Positions 1 to 8,821 of a stretch of DNA of 64,000 nucleotides are shown here, one piece after another. Each line of letters starts with the position of its first letter. The first letter of the stretch is position 1. Source of the DNA: Gordionus sp. m RMFG-2023 (taxonomy: Eukaryota > Nematomorpha > Gordioida > Chordodea > Parachordodidae); assembly GCF_954871325.1 (NCBI RefSeq), contig NC_088777.1:36247366-36311365 (forward strand), read 5' to 3'. The translations under genes were made by a program, and so were the position numbers. The notes below the pieces were generated by a model, which worked only from the letters and a program-made list of their open reading frames with translations, was not told the origin of the DNA and made no database searches.

Positions 1-115
1 TCTAATCGGCAGTCCGTGGCGTGCCGTTTTATAGCCGCCGTCAACATATATGGCGTAAATCAGCATACCGACATAAATTTTTATAATAAATATATTTTTT
101 AAATTACCTAATTTT
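1..115 (-). mobile_element. Terminal fragment of a hAT-like element
   Basis: The first bases of the window match, in reverse complement, the GC-rich end at about 62500-62610 (both contain GGCGTGCCG and GCCGCC followed by GGCGTAAATCAGC). At the right-hand locus this end lies just after a hAT transposase C-terminus, so this is probably the end of another copy running off the left edge. No transposase is visible here. Family assignment rests only on that match. Confidence 0.45.
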
Positions 116-1919
116 AAATTAAAAATAAATCTGTGCATTTTTTAATCTTTATTGAAAAGAAAACTAATTATCAATTCAAACTCAATTGTACAATTTTAGT
201 TATCATGTATAAAACTAATTTTATTTAATAGCCGGACACAAAGATGATCTCCTTGAATTTAAAATCAAACAAGCAGTTCAGAAGACCCTTCACTAGATGT
301 GTTAGATGACGGAATACAAGGAATTTACTTTGGCTAGCATGGAAAGATTGAAAGTTCGCTCCTTTTTCCTCTCCAGATTTAGAACATCCATATCCTTTCT
401 CTTAATTTGTGCTTAATGTAGAATGTTTATTTGCTAACCTTGTCAAATAATTTGTATAATTTCCTATTGATTTCCTATCATCATACTCTATAAATTCTAG
501 ATGTTTAATAATAAATTCCGACTACGTGCAATTTTGCTCTGATATTTTGTCAGAATTTTTTAAATCTTGGACATAGAAGAGAAGTCAACATTTAGATAAT
601 TTTAGAAATAAAGAGTAAATTAAATAAATTAAGGTACCTATTACTTGAAGATCGCAAACAGGAGATCGTAAAGCAAGTTTTTTGAACACATTTTTCTTAA
701 GTGAAACAATTTTTTGAACTATAATTATCGTCTACTATTAATTCAATATAGGTTCACTTTGTGATGATAGATGTTAAGGTAATCAACATTAAATTTAAAT
801 TAAGTTTTTTTTGGAAGTACCATACAAAATATACCATCTATTTAACCTTCATACCAATCATCCATTTTTAAAATGGTCGTACTAATCACCGATCTATTTG
901 TCATGGAATTATCCTAGGAAATTTTTAAATGGAAAACATGCCAGAGTATAAAGGAAGGGGATGGCAAAAAAATAATTTAATGATATACCCACATTTGCAA
1001 ATTTTAAACTATTTAAAAATTAGATTGCTAATGATATACAGCAGATAATTTTTAAGAATTCCATTTAAAAATTAAAAAAATAAATTTTTAATATAACAAC
1101 GATTTTTGTTCAATTTTTTAAATGTAAGTTTGTCATCTTTTGTTATACAATAAATTTGATAAATGAGCTTAAAATAAAGTATAATGAAAATAATGATCTC
1201 CTCTTACCAATAGAAATTCAACTGTTTCTTAAAATTTCGAAAGAAAAATTAACAGTTCCTCTAAGAGATACGATTCATAGTTTGAGATAATGCTTTCCAG
1301 TTCTTTTCAAAACATTATTAATTAGATTTATATTAACCCCTGATATGCTTCCGAGTATAATTAATACATTCTATATCGTCGGTTGAGAAATTTAATTTTA
1401 ATGTTCTAAATTCAGTGTCACTATTGTAATTATCATTATAGGAATCGCCGATTTGAAAACGGCTATTCAGGGTTTGGATCAGTGTTATTAAGATCTAGCA
1501 TATCCGATGTTATATGAATTGTAATTAGGCATTCGCTTTAATGGCATCATACAATTATAGTAGCAATGTTATCCAATCATTGAATAATAATGTATAAAAT
1601 GTGGAAATTATTCTTAAAAATTTATGCGTCACCTATGGGATGTTGTTATGAATATCGGCGACGCGTAGATTTGATAAAAAATATCGGAGACGGCCAACAA
1701 TAGTTAGCGCACAAGTCTATCAATAGCTAAATATTTTATTAAATTTTTTTGTATTAAATGAAATATTATCTTCATCTATCATTTAAAATAAAGAAGATAA
1801 ATTTAAAAGTTATTAGATATTATTTCATATTTGCTAAAAAACGAACCGTTAAAATGCCGAATAGGTATATTTTTTTCAAGAAACCAAAGATTCTTTTAAA
1901 TGAAGGTTAAAATTTTTTT
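116..1919. other. AT-rich spacer, no supported gene
   Basis: This stretch is low-complexity AT-rich sequence with no convincing open frame or splice-bounded exon. A short run at about 232-300 can be read as an exon-like peptide beginning GHKDDLLEFKIKQAVQKTL, but it has no partner exons. At about 1474 the string CAGTGTTATTAAGATC resembles the ends of the CAGTGTTGTTAA miniature elements seen elsewhere in the window, so part of the spacer is probably old transposon. Confidence 0.5.
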
Positions 1920-2147
1920 TATAAATCAGAGTCATAAAAAAAAATTTTTACATCCGGGCAAGGCTGTAATTTTTTCTTACAAAAATAAACTTAGACAGGA
2001 CCTAAAAAAATTTTTTTGTAAAAACTATTAGGGGCCGGCCTAAAGATTTAAAATCTTGTCGGGGGAAATTTTTATTGAAAAATAATCCAAGCCGCAAATT
2101 TTTTTTACAAGGGCTGGGCTATGCAATTTATACCTCTGCAGAACACT
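1920..2147. mobile_element. Miniature element relic, GGCC-rich family
   Basis: Short GC-rich blocks (GGGGCCGGCC, CCGGGCAAGGC, GGGCTGGGC) alternate with A/T runs and end in ACCTCTGCAGAACACTA. The right end closely resembles GTACCTCTGCAGGTCTCTG at 63300-63319, the end of a clearer copy. No coding capacity is visible. The left boundary is uncertain. Confidence 0.4.
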
Positions 2148-2165
2148 ATTATAAATATAAACCTT

Positions 2166-2240
2166 AATTTAGTAGATTTTTTAAAAACGGCGAAATCTAG
2201 ATTTTAGCTAAGAAAATATTATCTAAATCTTAAATCTCTA
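2166..2240. mobile_element. Half of a palindromic miniature element
   Basis: The sequence TTTTTTAAAAACGGCGAAATC followed by AGATTTTAGC resembles one arm of the palindromic element at 18818-19028 (TTTTTTAAAAACGGCCCGATCAAGATTTTAGCC). Only one arm is recognisable. Confidence 0.3.
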
Positions 2241-2329
2241 TCAGCCTTTATTTCATCCCGTCTAGCCGCTAGGTTATCATCAATATGTACCTACTTCTGC
2301 AGATCATGACCTATCTCAAGCCCTTACTT

Positions 2330-2610
2330 TTTGAGACAATAACAGCCTCCCACCTCTACCGTCCAGTATTCAAAAAAACTGGGATGCTCCCTTGATTGCC
2401 CTTTCCATTGAATGCATATTTTCGAACAGGCACTTCGAAGATAACTCAATTAATTTAATGTTAAATGCAAACTCTGGCTTGAATAATTGGAAGCCATATC
2501 CATTGCTCTTCGCTTTGGCTGTAATGCAGCTTTAGCCTCCATTTGTGTCGAGTGTAGTCAGTCTATGGAACTAAATACTGCAAGTTCTCCCAAGACCCCG
2601 TCATTAATCT
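2330..2610 (+). pseudogene. RT-type mobile element ORF, C-terminal fragment, part 1
   Basis: In shifting frames this reads LPPPLPSSIQKNWDAPL and later AISIALRFGCNAALASICVEC. The same order (DPPSSALQKDWDKPL, then HHAIGLRLNCDMVIPYNCILC) occurs on the minus strand at 50.8-51.1 kb, so both are the region after the polymerase domain of one reverse-transcriptase polyprotein family. Several frame changes show it is dead. The match continues at 10169-10530, so this fragment was split by the inserted block between them. The RT domain itself is not present, so I do not name the clade. Confidence 0.5.
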
Positions 2611-2816
2611 AGTGTTATTAAAAGCTACTTATAAAAGTAGCGCGCTATGGCAACCGCTATTTTATAAAAAATTAGCGCGCTATTAGCTATTTTTTATGTA
2701 CTTTAGAGATCCTTTTAAAAAAATTTAGAAATAAAAAATATGTCTAAAATTTTAAATATATATATAATTTATTTATTTTTTTATTGCAAGTTGCAACTCA
2801 ATAATTATATATTTCC

Positions 2817-3185
2817 TGTCATAAATGATACTTATTTTAATAGAAATGTCAATCAATTTTTATAAATATATATATATTAGTTTTTAATTAATGAAATGTC
2901 AGTCATTTCTGAAAAATAGGTTGTTAATTTTTTGTGAAAAATAAATCATTATTTTTTTTACTTGGTAATTTTTTCATGATATTTTTTGTAATGATAAAAA
3001 CTATGAAATTTAATAAAAAAGTGTTTCCTTATTTTATATTTCCGAATTTAACTCTTTAATTCAGTAGTGTGTCTTTTTGAGTTTATTTTTATATTAGAAT
3101 TTAGTCTCTTTTTTTTGTATAATTAATATTAAGTATTTTTTTTAATCAAAACTTTCGTTTAATAAGATAATTGTTTTTTTTGTCA
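2817..3185 (+). repeat. 5' LTR of the Ty3/gypsy element
   Basis: This 369-bp repeat has TG at the start and CA at the end and matches 8453-8821 (direct) and 7013-7380 (inverted). It differs from both at least at two places: AAAAATAAATC instead of AAAAAGAAATC, and TTATATTTCC instead of TTATAATTCC. It is followed at once by the primer-binding site. Confidence 0.9.
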
Positions 3186-3186
3186 T

Positions 3187-3204
3187 TGGTGACCGAGACT
3201 ACCA
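3187..3204 (+). promoter_or_regulatory. Primer-binding site
   Basis: TGGTGACCGAGACTACCA starts one base after the LTR. A TGG start immediately inside the 5' LTR is the usual complement of a tRNA 3' CCA end. I do not assign the tRNA species. Confidence 0.6.
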
Positions 3205-3364
3205 GGATTGTTTCGATTCCAGGGTTATTCGGTATTTCAAGGTAAAAGAAAATATTTTATTTTATATTTTGTATCTCGCCTCAGAACACAACGCAATCAC
3301 CTTTTTGTGTAAATTTTTAGAAATTTAACACGGTCGTTTGAAAGTAATATAAACATATAATGAG

Positions 3365-3589
3365 ATGGGCTTTATATTTAATTTTGATATTGAGCCTAGC
3401 GTATTTGATAAAATTTCGGAGTATCCGAGTGTTACTTATCAAAGTTTGTATCAAATGGTTGATAAATTTGATGTAAATAATGCCGTAGTGACAATTTTAT
3501 TGTTGGTCCTACTGTATGTGTTACATATTATGATAAAATTTTTGTTTGGAAAATGTACGCTGGTTGCGACCAAGGTATATGGTAATTAG
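3365..3589 (+). CDS. Small hydrophobic ORF ahead of gag
   Basis: This 74-residue ORF starts with ATG in the leader of the retrotransposon. Residues about 39-61 (NAVVTILLLVLLYVLHIMIK and onward) form a continuous hydrophobic stretch long enough to cross a membrane, flanked by charged residues. It could be the N-terminal part of Gag separated from the next frame by a frameshift, or a separate membrane-associated leader peptide. I do not recognise a family. The next ORF begins 15 bases after the stop. Confidence 0.5.
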   Translation: MGFIFNFDIEPSVFDKISEYPSVTYQSLYQMVDKFDVNNAVVTILLLVLLYVLHIMIKFLFGKCTLVATKVYGN

Positions 3590-3604
3590 AAATTAGACAC
3601 TCCG

Positions 3605-4177
3605 GTGTCGGCTGATTGTTGGAAAAAGATTTCGGTCTTGGAAAGTAGTTTAAATGGAATTTTAAATGAAATCAAGAACGGCAGACCTGAAAAGGTGGAA
3701 ACGATGAAAGATAATAATGATGATCGTTTGGATAGTGTGGAGAGATCTTTAGTTATCCTCCAGGAATTGAAAGAATTAAAAGAAGTGATTAAGATTATCT
3801 ATCAAGATATAAATACGTTGGTGATTACGAATAGTAATATTAATAAAGGACAAATACGTGGGCCGACATGGACAAATGAAAAAAATATTTCCATTGGAAA
3901 AAATGGCTTTTCAGGTCATAAGAAATTTTTAGAAGATTTGAAATGTACCCGCTGTGGGTATGTGGGTCACAAGGTAGAGACCTGCGTAGTCAAAGAACAA
4001 AATTTTCGTGAAGGTTTTCCGTTAAAGAAACTGGCATTAGAAAATTCTAATGTTAGAAAAATTTCTGGTACTAACACGAATAAATTTGATGTTTTACGAC
4101 CGAATTATGGCAAATCCCGTTTGTGTTTTAAATGTAACAAACCGGGACATGTAGCCATAAACTGTATAAAAAATTGA
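3605..4177 (+). CDS. Gag nucleocapsid region with two CCHC zinc knuckles
   Basis: The frame opens at a GTG and runs 190 residues with no ATG near the start, so the true start is probably upstream by frameshift or processing. The N-terminal half is charged and probably coiled (ELKELKEVIKIIYQDI). The C-terminal half has CTRCGYVGHKVETC (residues about 116-129) and CFKCNKPGHVAINC (about 174-187), both C-x2-C-x4-H-x4-C knuckles that bind nucleic acid in retroelement nucleocapsids. A typical capsid domain is not obvious, so Gag is shorter than usual. It is followed after four bases by another ORF in the same direction. Confidence 0.75.
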   Translation: MSADCWKKISVLESSLNGILNEIKNGRPEKVETMKDNNDDRLDSVERSLVILQELKELKEVIKIIYQDINTLVITNSNINKGQIRGPTWTNEKNISIGKNGFSGHKKFLEDLKCTRCGYVGHKVETCVVKEQNFREGFPLKKLALENSNVRKISGTNTNKFDVLRPNYGKSRLCFKCNKPGHVAINCIKN

Positions 4178-4181
4178 CTAT

Positions 4182-4475
4182 ATGATTGCAAATATAATCG
4201 TAGGTAGGAGATCGGGATGGAAAAATGATAATAAAGTAAATAACCATGCTGAAATGAGATATAATTCTCGTAAAAGCCGGGTTTATAACCGAAATTTTTT
4301 TATTCATGATGATAAAAATAATAAAGATTCTAATGATTTTAAATGGGAGGAATATCCTAGGGGTATTGTTAAATATTCCGATGAAAGGAATATTAATACT
4401 TTCAGATGGGAAAAATATCCCAGTTATTTGGCAAAAAGAAAAATGAATATGGTTACGGAACCACTAAATTCCTAG
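4182..4475 (+). CDS. Basic linker ORF between gag and pol
   Basis: This 97-residue frame lies between the nucleocapsid and the protease frame. It is rich in Asn, Arg and Lys and contains two similar blocks, FKWEEYPRGIVKYSDERN and FRWEKYPSYLAKRKMN, which look like an internal duplication. I recognise no domain. It may be the C-terminal end of Gag or a linker at the start of Pol, separated by frame changes. Confidence 0.45.
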   Translation: MIANIIVGRRSGWKNDNKVNNHAEMRYNSRKSRVYNRNFFIHDDKNNKDSNDFKWEEYPRGIVKYSDERNINTFRWEKYPSYLAKRKMNMVTEPLNS

Positions 4476-6221
4476 TTGAATTTATGTTCAAATGAGAATT
4501 CTCATGAAACTGATGTTTCAAATGAGATTAATATTGATCAGTCAATTAAAACATATGATATTTTAATGACTGAGAGATTAGTCGAACCTCGTCCTTGTCC
4601 AAGAGTTATCGTAAGAGTTGACTCGAGGGATATTGACATGTTGTTCGACACAGGGGCTAGCATTTCTATAATGTCTCGAAGAAATTATGTTAAGTATTGG
4701 CCTAAAGGTAAGCTTGAGAAAGAATCTATGTGTGTCAGACAATTTGATGGGTCTGAGATAATAGTTTTGGGAAAAACTAAATTGGGCGTAATTCTTCATG
4801 ATACCACATTTTTCCTAGATTTATGGGTAGTAAAGAAAGATGTGGAAACCATCATGGGGTGGGATTGGATTGTTCAGTTAGGTCCTTTCAGTAATTATTG
4901 GAATATTTTTGCCCTACATAATGGTTCGGCCATAATTAACCCGAAGGACCAAAATATTGCTTATAACGCTCGAAAAAATATCCGTGAAATAGAAGGGAAG
5001 AATTTAACCATAAAACAAAATGATTCAACCCATAATTCTGATAGGTATGTAAAGTCCACGGAATTAATGGTTGAAAACAACATTAGCATTGATAAAACCC
5101 CAGTGGTGGCTATTGGTATTCCTGAATTACATAAAATGAGGGAAAATATATCTCGTTTAATGAAGAAGTATGAAATAATTTTCGAAGACAAATTAGGTTG
5201 TCTTAATGATTATCAAGTAGATATAAAATTAAGGGAAGGATTTGCACCTATTTTCCTAGCGTGTCGTCGAGTCCCTTTTGAATGGAAAAAGGAAATTGAC
5301 GAAGAATTGGATCAATGGGTTAAAGATGGTATCATTGTTCCAGTGGAATATAGTGTATGGGCAACCCCGTTGGTACCGGTTAAGAAATCAAATGGTAAAT
5401 TGAGACTATGTGCTGATTTCAGAGTAACCGTTAATCGATGGGTAGTAGAGGTTAAATATCCTTTACCCAGAATTGAGGAAATTTTGGCCCAGTTGAAGGG
5501 AGCGAAATATTTTTCGAAGGTTGATTTTTCGTCAGCCTATTTACAATTACCTTTGAGGGAGGAGATTCGTAAATTATTGACGATTACGACTCCCAAAGGG
5601 TTGTTGGCTTTTTGTAGATTACCATTTGGGTTGAGTGTGTCAGCGCCTATTTTTCAGCGCACCATGGCGTCCGTTTTCCAGGGACTAGAGGGTGTATTTT
5701 ATTACATGGATGATGTGCTAATTACAGGGATAACGCCTGAGCAGCATAACCATCGTCTGGAGGAAGTTTTTAAAAGAATTCATGGTAAAGGCTTGAGAGC
5801 CAGCCAAGAAAAAAGCATTTTGGGTGTAATGGAGGTCGAATATTTAGGCCATCAAATAAATGGGATTGAGGTGAAGCCATTGCAAAAAAATTTGAAAAAT
5901 ATATTAAATTTGAAGCAGCCCAATAATAAGGCTGAAGTGCAGTCCTTTTTGGGTATGGTAAATTACTATCATCGTTTTATAGAGGATTTTGCAAAGGTAG
6001 CTGCCCCGTTATATGAGTTATTAAAAAAAGGCGTTCATTTCGATTGGAAAGTAGAGCAACAAGAAGCATTTGAAATTTTAAAGGGAAAAATTGGGGAAGA
6101 GCCAATTTTAGTCTGTTTCAACAATGATTTAGAAATTATTTTAGCGGTTGATGCCTCCAACAAAGGTGTTGGAGGAGCCTTATTACATGTAATGGTCATA
6201 TCGAACCCCGGTTCAATATGA
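4476..6221 (+). CDS. Pol: retropepsin, reverse transcriptase, start of RNase H
   Basis: The frame is open for 581 residues and has no clear ATG at its beginning. In order it holds an aspartic protease (FDTGASISIM at about residue 57, then IMGWDW), and a Ty3/gypsy reverse transcriptase (WATPLVPVKKSNGKLRLCAD, FSKVDFSSAYLQLPL, LPFGLSVSAPIFQR, and the catalytic YYMDDVLI). A connection region with YLGHQING and FLGMVNYYHRFI follows. The RNase H begins (ILAVDASNKGVGGALLH) and then stops within a few residues. The stop lies in a 30-bp palindrome where the element switches strand, so the rest of RNase H is missing. Pol would normally continue into the integrase found on the opposite strand at 6196-7026. 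Confidence 0.88.
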   Translation: MNLCSNENSHETDVSNEINIDQSIKTYDILMTERLVEPRPCPRVIVRVDSRDIDMLFDTGASISIMSRRNYVKYWPKGKLEKESMCVRQFDGSEIIVLGKTKLGVILHDTTFFLDLWVVKKDVETIMGWDWIVQLGPFSNYWNIFALHNGSAIINPKDQNIAYNARKNIREIEGKNLTIKQNDSTHNSDRYVKSTELMVENNISIDKTPVVAIGIPELHKMRENISRLMKKYEIIFEDKLGCLNDYQVDIKLREGFAPIFLACRRVPFEWKKEIDEELDQWVKDGIIVPVEYSVWATPLVPVKKSNGKLRLCADFRVTVNRWVVEVKYPLPRIEEILAQLKGAKYFSKVDFSSAYLQLPLREEIRKLLTITTPKGLLAFCRLPFGLSVSAPIFQRTMASVFQGLEGVFYYMDDVLITGITPEQHNHRLEEVFKRIHGKGLRASQEKSILGVMEVEYLGHQINGIEVKPLQKNLKNILNLKQPNNKAEVQSFLGMVNYYHRFIEDFAKVAAPLYELLKKGVHFDWKVEQQEAFEILKGKIGEEPILVCFNNDLEIILAVDASNKGVGGALLHVMVISNPGSI

Positions 6222-6223
6222 CC
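6194..6223. repeat. 30-bp near-palindrome at the strand-switch point
   Basis: The two 15-base halves are GGTCATATCGAACCC and CGGTTCAATATGACC. They are complementary at 13 of 15 positions. The plus-strand RNase H frame and the minus-strand integrase frame both terminate within it. A single strand of this sequence would fold into a hairpin. Confidence 0.8.
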
Positions 6224-7026
6224 CGACCCTTTTCCCATTTGGTTGCCCGATTGTCAAACAATCGGGCCCAAACCTTTTGTCCCACGGCAAACCGTGCCCC
6301 TAATTTTACTTCCATTGAGATAATAGTTTTCTTCTTTGGTTTTAAGAAATCCAAAGGACCCCGTGTTCGCCTACCTAAAAATAACTCGACAGGCGTAACT
6401 CCCTCTCGATTACGAGAATTGAGGTAATATAATTGAGACATGTAAGCCTCCTCTTTATGGGTTCCAGCCTTTTTGATCCAATTTTTAACAATGGCTACCA
6501 TCCTCTCAGCTTGTCCATTCGAGCTGGGATGATAGGGTGGAGCTAGAATGTGTTCTGTCTGTGACTCAACACAAAACTGTTTAAAATCTTCACTGACAAA
6601 GGCGGGACCCCCGTCAGACACTATTTTGTCCGGAAAACCGAGCCGAGCATATAATTCTCTTAATTTCTTCACAACAATTTTTGTGGTGTATCCATGTACT
6701 AATGCATATTCTATCCATTTAGAATATGAGTCTACCACTAAAAAATATGTCTTTTTATCAAGATCAAAGAAATCGATGTGGATACGTTCCCAAGGCTTCC
6801 TTGATTTAGGCCAAACTTGCCCTACCTCTTTACGGGGCATAGGAGCACAGGCATTACAAGGAACGCATTTCCTGGTAATCCGTTCAATATCCTTGCCCAT
6901 ACCAGGCCACCATACATATTCTCGAGCCCAAGACTTCATCTTGTCTCGACCTTGATGACCGGCGTGCAATAATTTCATAATTTTACTCCGTAATTTATAA
7001 GGAATTACGGAATGACAAAAAAACAA
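6196..7026 (-). CDS. Integrase of the Ty3/gypsy element, inverted
   Basis: The 276-residue minus-strand frame has the H2C2 zinc-binding segment (HAGHQG then CVPCNAC, about residues 21-60). The DDE catalytic core follows with D in RIHIDFFD, D in IVSDGGPAF and E in SSNGQAERM. The C-terminal region has VWARLFDNRATKWEKGRV, typical of the gypsy integrase tail. Its initial codons overlap the end of an inverted LTR (the TGTCATT of the LTR encodes part of CHSVIPY), so the normal upstream RNase H is absent. The product would lack its Pol context and is unlikely to be expressed correctly. Confidence 0.87.
   Translation of the reverse strand: MFFCHSVIPYKLRSKIMKLLHAGHQGRDKMKSWAREYVWWPGMGKDIERITRKCVPCNACAPMPRKEVGQVWPKSRKPWERIHIDFFDLDKKTYFLVVDSYSKWIEYALVHGYTTKIVVKKLRELYARLGFPDKIVSDGGPAFVSEDFKQFCVESQTEHILAPPYHPSSNGQAERMVAIVKNWIKKAGTHKEEAYMSQLYYLNSRNREGVTPVELFLGRRTRGPLDFLKPKKKTIISMEVKLGARFAVGQKVWARLFDNRATKWEKGRVILNRGSI
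6988..7010. repeat. Short inverted repeat next to the LTR-integrase junction
   Basis: CCGTAATT and AATTACGG flank a 7-base spacer directly inside the start of the integrase frame. It sits beside the junction with the inverted LTR and may have favoured strand transfer there. It may equally be chance in integrase coding sequence. Confidence 0.4.
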
Positions 7027-7380
7027 TTATCTTATTAAACGAAAGTTTTGATTAAAAAAAATACTTAAAATTAATTATACAAAAAAAAGAGACTAAATTC
7101 TAATATAAAAATAAACTCAAAAAGACACACTACTGAATTAAAGAGTTAAATTCGGAATTATAAAATAAGGAAACACTTTTTTATTAAATTTCATAGTTTT
7201 TATCATTACAAAAAATATCATGAAAAAATTACCAAGTAAAAAAAATAATGATTTCTTTTTCACAAAAAATTAACAACCTATTTTTCAGAAATGACTGACA
7301 TTTCATTAATTAAAAACTAATATATATATATTTATAAAAATTGATTGACATTTCTATTAAAATAAGTATCATTTATGACA
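7013..7380 (-). repeat. Inverted internal LTR
   Basis: This is a full LTR on the minus strand, 368 bp, one base shorter than the others in the T-run near its end. It carries the same variants as the 3' LTR at 8453-8821 and not those of the 5' LTR. On the minus strand it is followed directly by integrase instead of a primer-binding site. Confidence 0.9.
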
Positions 7381-7472
7381 TGCCACCCCTTTATGGGCTG
7401 TGGCACGCCTAACAACAAAAAAAAGTATAAATTTAACAGAGGTCGGGCTGCAGCGTATATTTTGTGGAGTCC

Positions 7473-7846
7473 TCATGAGAGTAATTGATTCTCCCACAAC
7501 TCCATATCATCTATACGTGGAGCCTCTGCAGAAAAGGCGGACGTCGTCGGCGTAGGCCCTTGAATACTATCGACCGCTCTTTGAAGAATGTTGTCAATTG
7601 GGGGGTTTGAGGTGCTGCTGGAGCTACCGCTGGAGGTGCCAATTAGAGCACCCCGGTTGGCCGACGGAGCTTGTCGCATAGGAGCAAATGGAGCTGGCCC
7701 TCGCGTTGAGTCCTCCACTCTCCTTCGATACTGCCTGGTCGATCGTCCAATGGTATTGTCATATTATCATTTTTCCATCGCATAGTTTTTTTTTTATTAT
7801 CTCCTGTTGCATCTGATATCCACATATTCAAGACTGTAAGACACAT
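7473..7846 (-). pseudogene. Inverted copy of the ORF3 C-terminus
   Basis: The minus-strand frame 7718-7473 ends with the same residues as the plus-strand ORF3 (RIDDMELWENQLLS) and lies in the left arm of the inverted repeat. It has no zinc knuckle because the arm begins downstream of it. A second overlapping minus-strand frame starting at 7846 enters the arm in another reading frame. It is a by-product of the inverted duplication. Confidence 0.75.
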
Positions 7847-8360
7847 GGAAACTACCAGTCGCTTAGTAGATCTGGGATCCTGCTACATTCAGATCACTTT
7901 GATACCCAAGAATACCGGCATGACGATACCAGCCCCGATGTTACAAGATAATTCGATGATGTCTGTGGGTCCCCGTACAAAGAAATGCTTCCATTGTCGT
8001 AGCAATGACCATATTCGAAGTCAGTGCCCGAGCTTAGGAAGAGATGGACGATCGCCTCTAGCCCCTATCAATGACAATACCATTGGACGATCGACCAGGC
8101 AGTATCGAAGGAGAGTGGAGGACTCAACGCGAGGGCCAGCTCCATTTGCTCCTATGCGACAAGCTCCGTCGGCCAACCGGGGTGCTCTAATTGGCACCTC
8201 CAGCGGTAGCTCCAGCAGCACCTCAAACCCCCCAATTGACAACATTCTTCAAAGAGCGGTCGATAGTATTCAAGGGCCTACGCCGACGACGTCCGCCTTT
8301 TCTGCAGAGGCTCCACGTATAGATGATATGGAGTTGTGGGAGAATCAATTACTCTCATGA
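7845..8360 (+). CDS. ORF3: zinc-knuckle protein next to the 3' LTR
   Basis: The 171-residue frame starts with ATG and ends 92 bases before the 3' LTR. It contains one CCHC knuckle, CFHCRSNDHIRSQC (about residues 49-62), and then a Ser/Pro/Thr-rich, probably disordered tail (SGSSSSTSNPPID) ending in an acidic segment. A zinc-knuckle ORF after integrase is not part of the standard gypsy plan. It could be a displaced Gag end from a related element, because the first residues come from the loop between the inverted arms, or a genuine third ORF. I do not know its function. Confidence 0.6.
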   Translation: METTSRLVDLGSCYIQITLIPKNTGMTIPAPMLQDNSMMSVGPRTKKCFHCRSNDHIRSQCPSLGRDGRSPLAPINDNTIGRSTRQYRRRVEDSTRGPAPFAPMRQAPSANRGALIGTSSGSSSSTSNPPIDNILQRAVDSIQGPTPTTSAFSAEAPRIDDMELWENQLLS

Positions 8361-8440
8361 GGACTCCACAAAATATACGCTGCAGCCCGACCTCTGTTAA
8401 ATTTATACTTTTTTTTGTTGTTAGGCGTGCCACAGCCCAT

Positions 8441-8452
8441 AAAGGGGTGGCA
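8441..8452 (+). promoter_or_regulatory. Polypurine tract
   Basis: AAAGGGGTGGCA directly precedes the 3' LTR, the position where plus-strand priming takes place in LTR retrotransposons. The same tract occurs inverted next to the internal LTR. Confidence 0.55.
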
Positions 8453-8821
8453 TGTCATAAATGATACTTATTTTAATAGAAATGTCAATCAATTTTTATA
8501 AATATATATATATTAGTTTTTAATTAATGAAATGTCAGTCATTTCTGAAAAATAGGTTGTTAATTTTTTGTGAAAAAGAAATCATTATTTTTTTTACTTG
8601 GTAATTTTTTCATGATATTTTTTGTAATGATAAAAACTATGAAATTTAATAAAAAAGTGTTTCCTTATTTTATAATTCCGAATTTAACTCTTTAATTCAG
8701 TAGTGTGTCTTTTTGAGTTTATTTTTATATTAGAATTTAGTCTCTTTTTTTTGTATAATTAATATTAAGTATTTTTTTTAATCAAAACTTTCGTTTAATA
8801 AGATAATTGTTTTTTTTGTCA
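8453..8821 (+). repeat. 3' LTR of the Ty3/gypsy element
   Basis: This 369-bp LTR is followed by TTTCC, which matches the five bases before the 5' LTR. It is the right arm of the inverted repeat and shares its variants with the inverted LTR. Confidence 0.9.

Larger units (their letters stand above)
2817..8821 (+). mobile_element. Rearranged Ty3/gypsy LTR retrotransposon
   Basis: The element is bounded by 369-bp LTRs that start TGTCATAAATG and end TTGTCA, and by an exact 5-bp target duplication TTTCC (2812-2816 and 8822-8826). Inside, from the left: primer-binding site, a small ORF, gag with two CCHC knuckles, and protease plus RT on the plus strand. The integrase follows on the minus strand, then an LTR on the minus strand, then an inverted repeat containing a third ORF. 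RT, protease and integrase motifs are those of animal gypsy elements of the K02A2.6-like type. The RNase H domain is cut short. The arrangement cannot produce a normal Gag-Pol, so this copy is non-autonomous, yet its ends look like a normal integration. Confidence 0.88.
7013..8821. repeat. Long inverted repeat: ORF3 fragment plus LTR, two arms
   Basis: The left arm is 7013-7762 and the right arm 8071-8821, about 750 bp each and nearly identical, with a 308-bp loop at 7763-8070. Each arm contains an LTR and the C-terminal half of ORF3. The arm ends match CCAATGGTATTGTCAT against ATGACAATACCATTGG. Cruciform or hairpin formation would be expected, and such repeats are often unstable in cloning and assembly. 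Confidence 0.88.

Noticed and set aside
6218-6955. Plus-strand open frames across the integrase region
   Set aside because: They are antisense shadows of the minus-strand integrase, which has all the catalytic motifs.
2817-8821. Two separate nested retrotransposons
   Set aside because: Only one pair of target duplications is seen, at the outer ends, and the inverted LTR lacks a duplication of its own, so a single rearranged element fits better.
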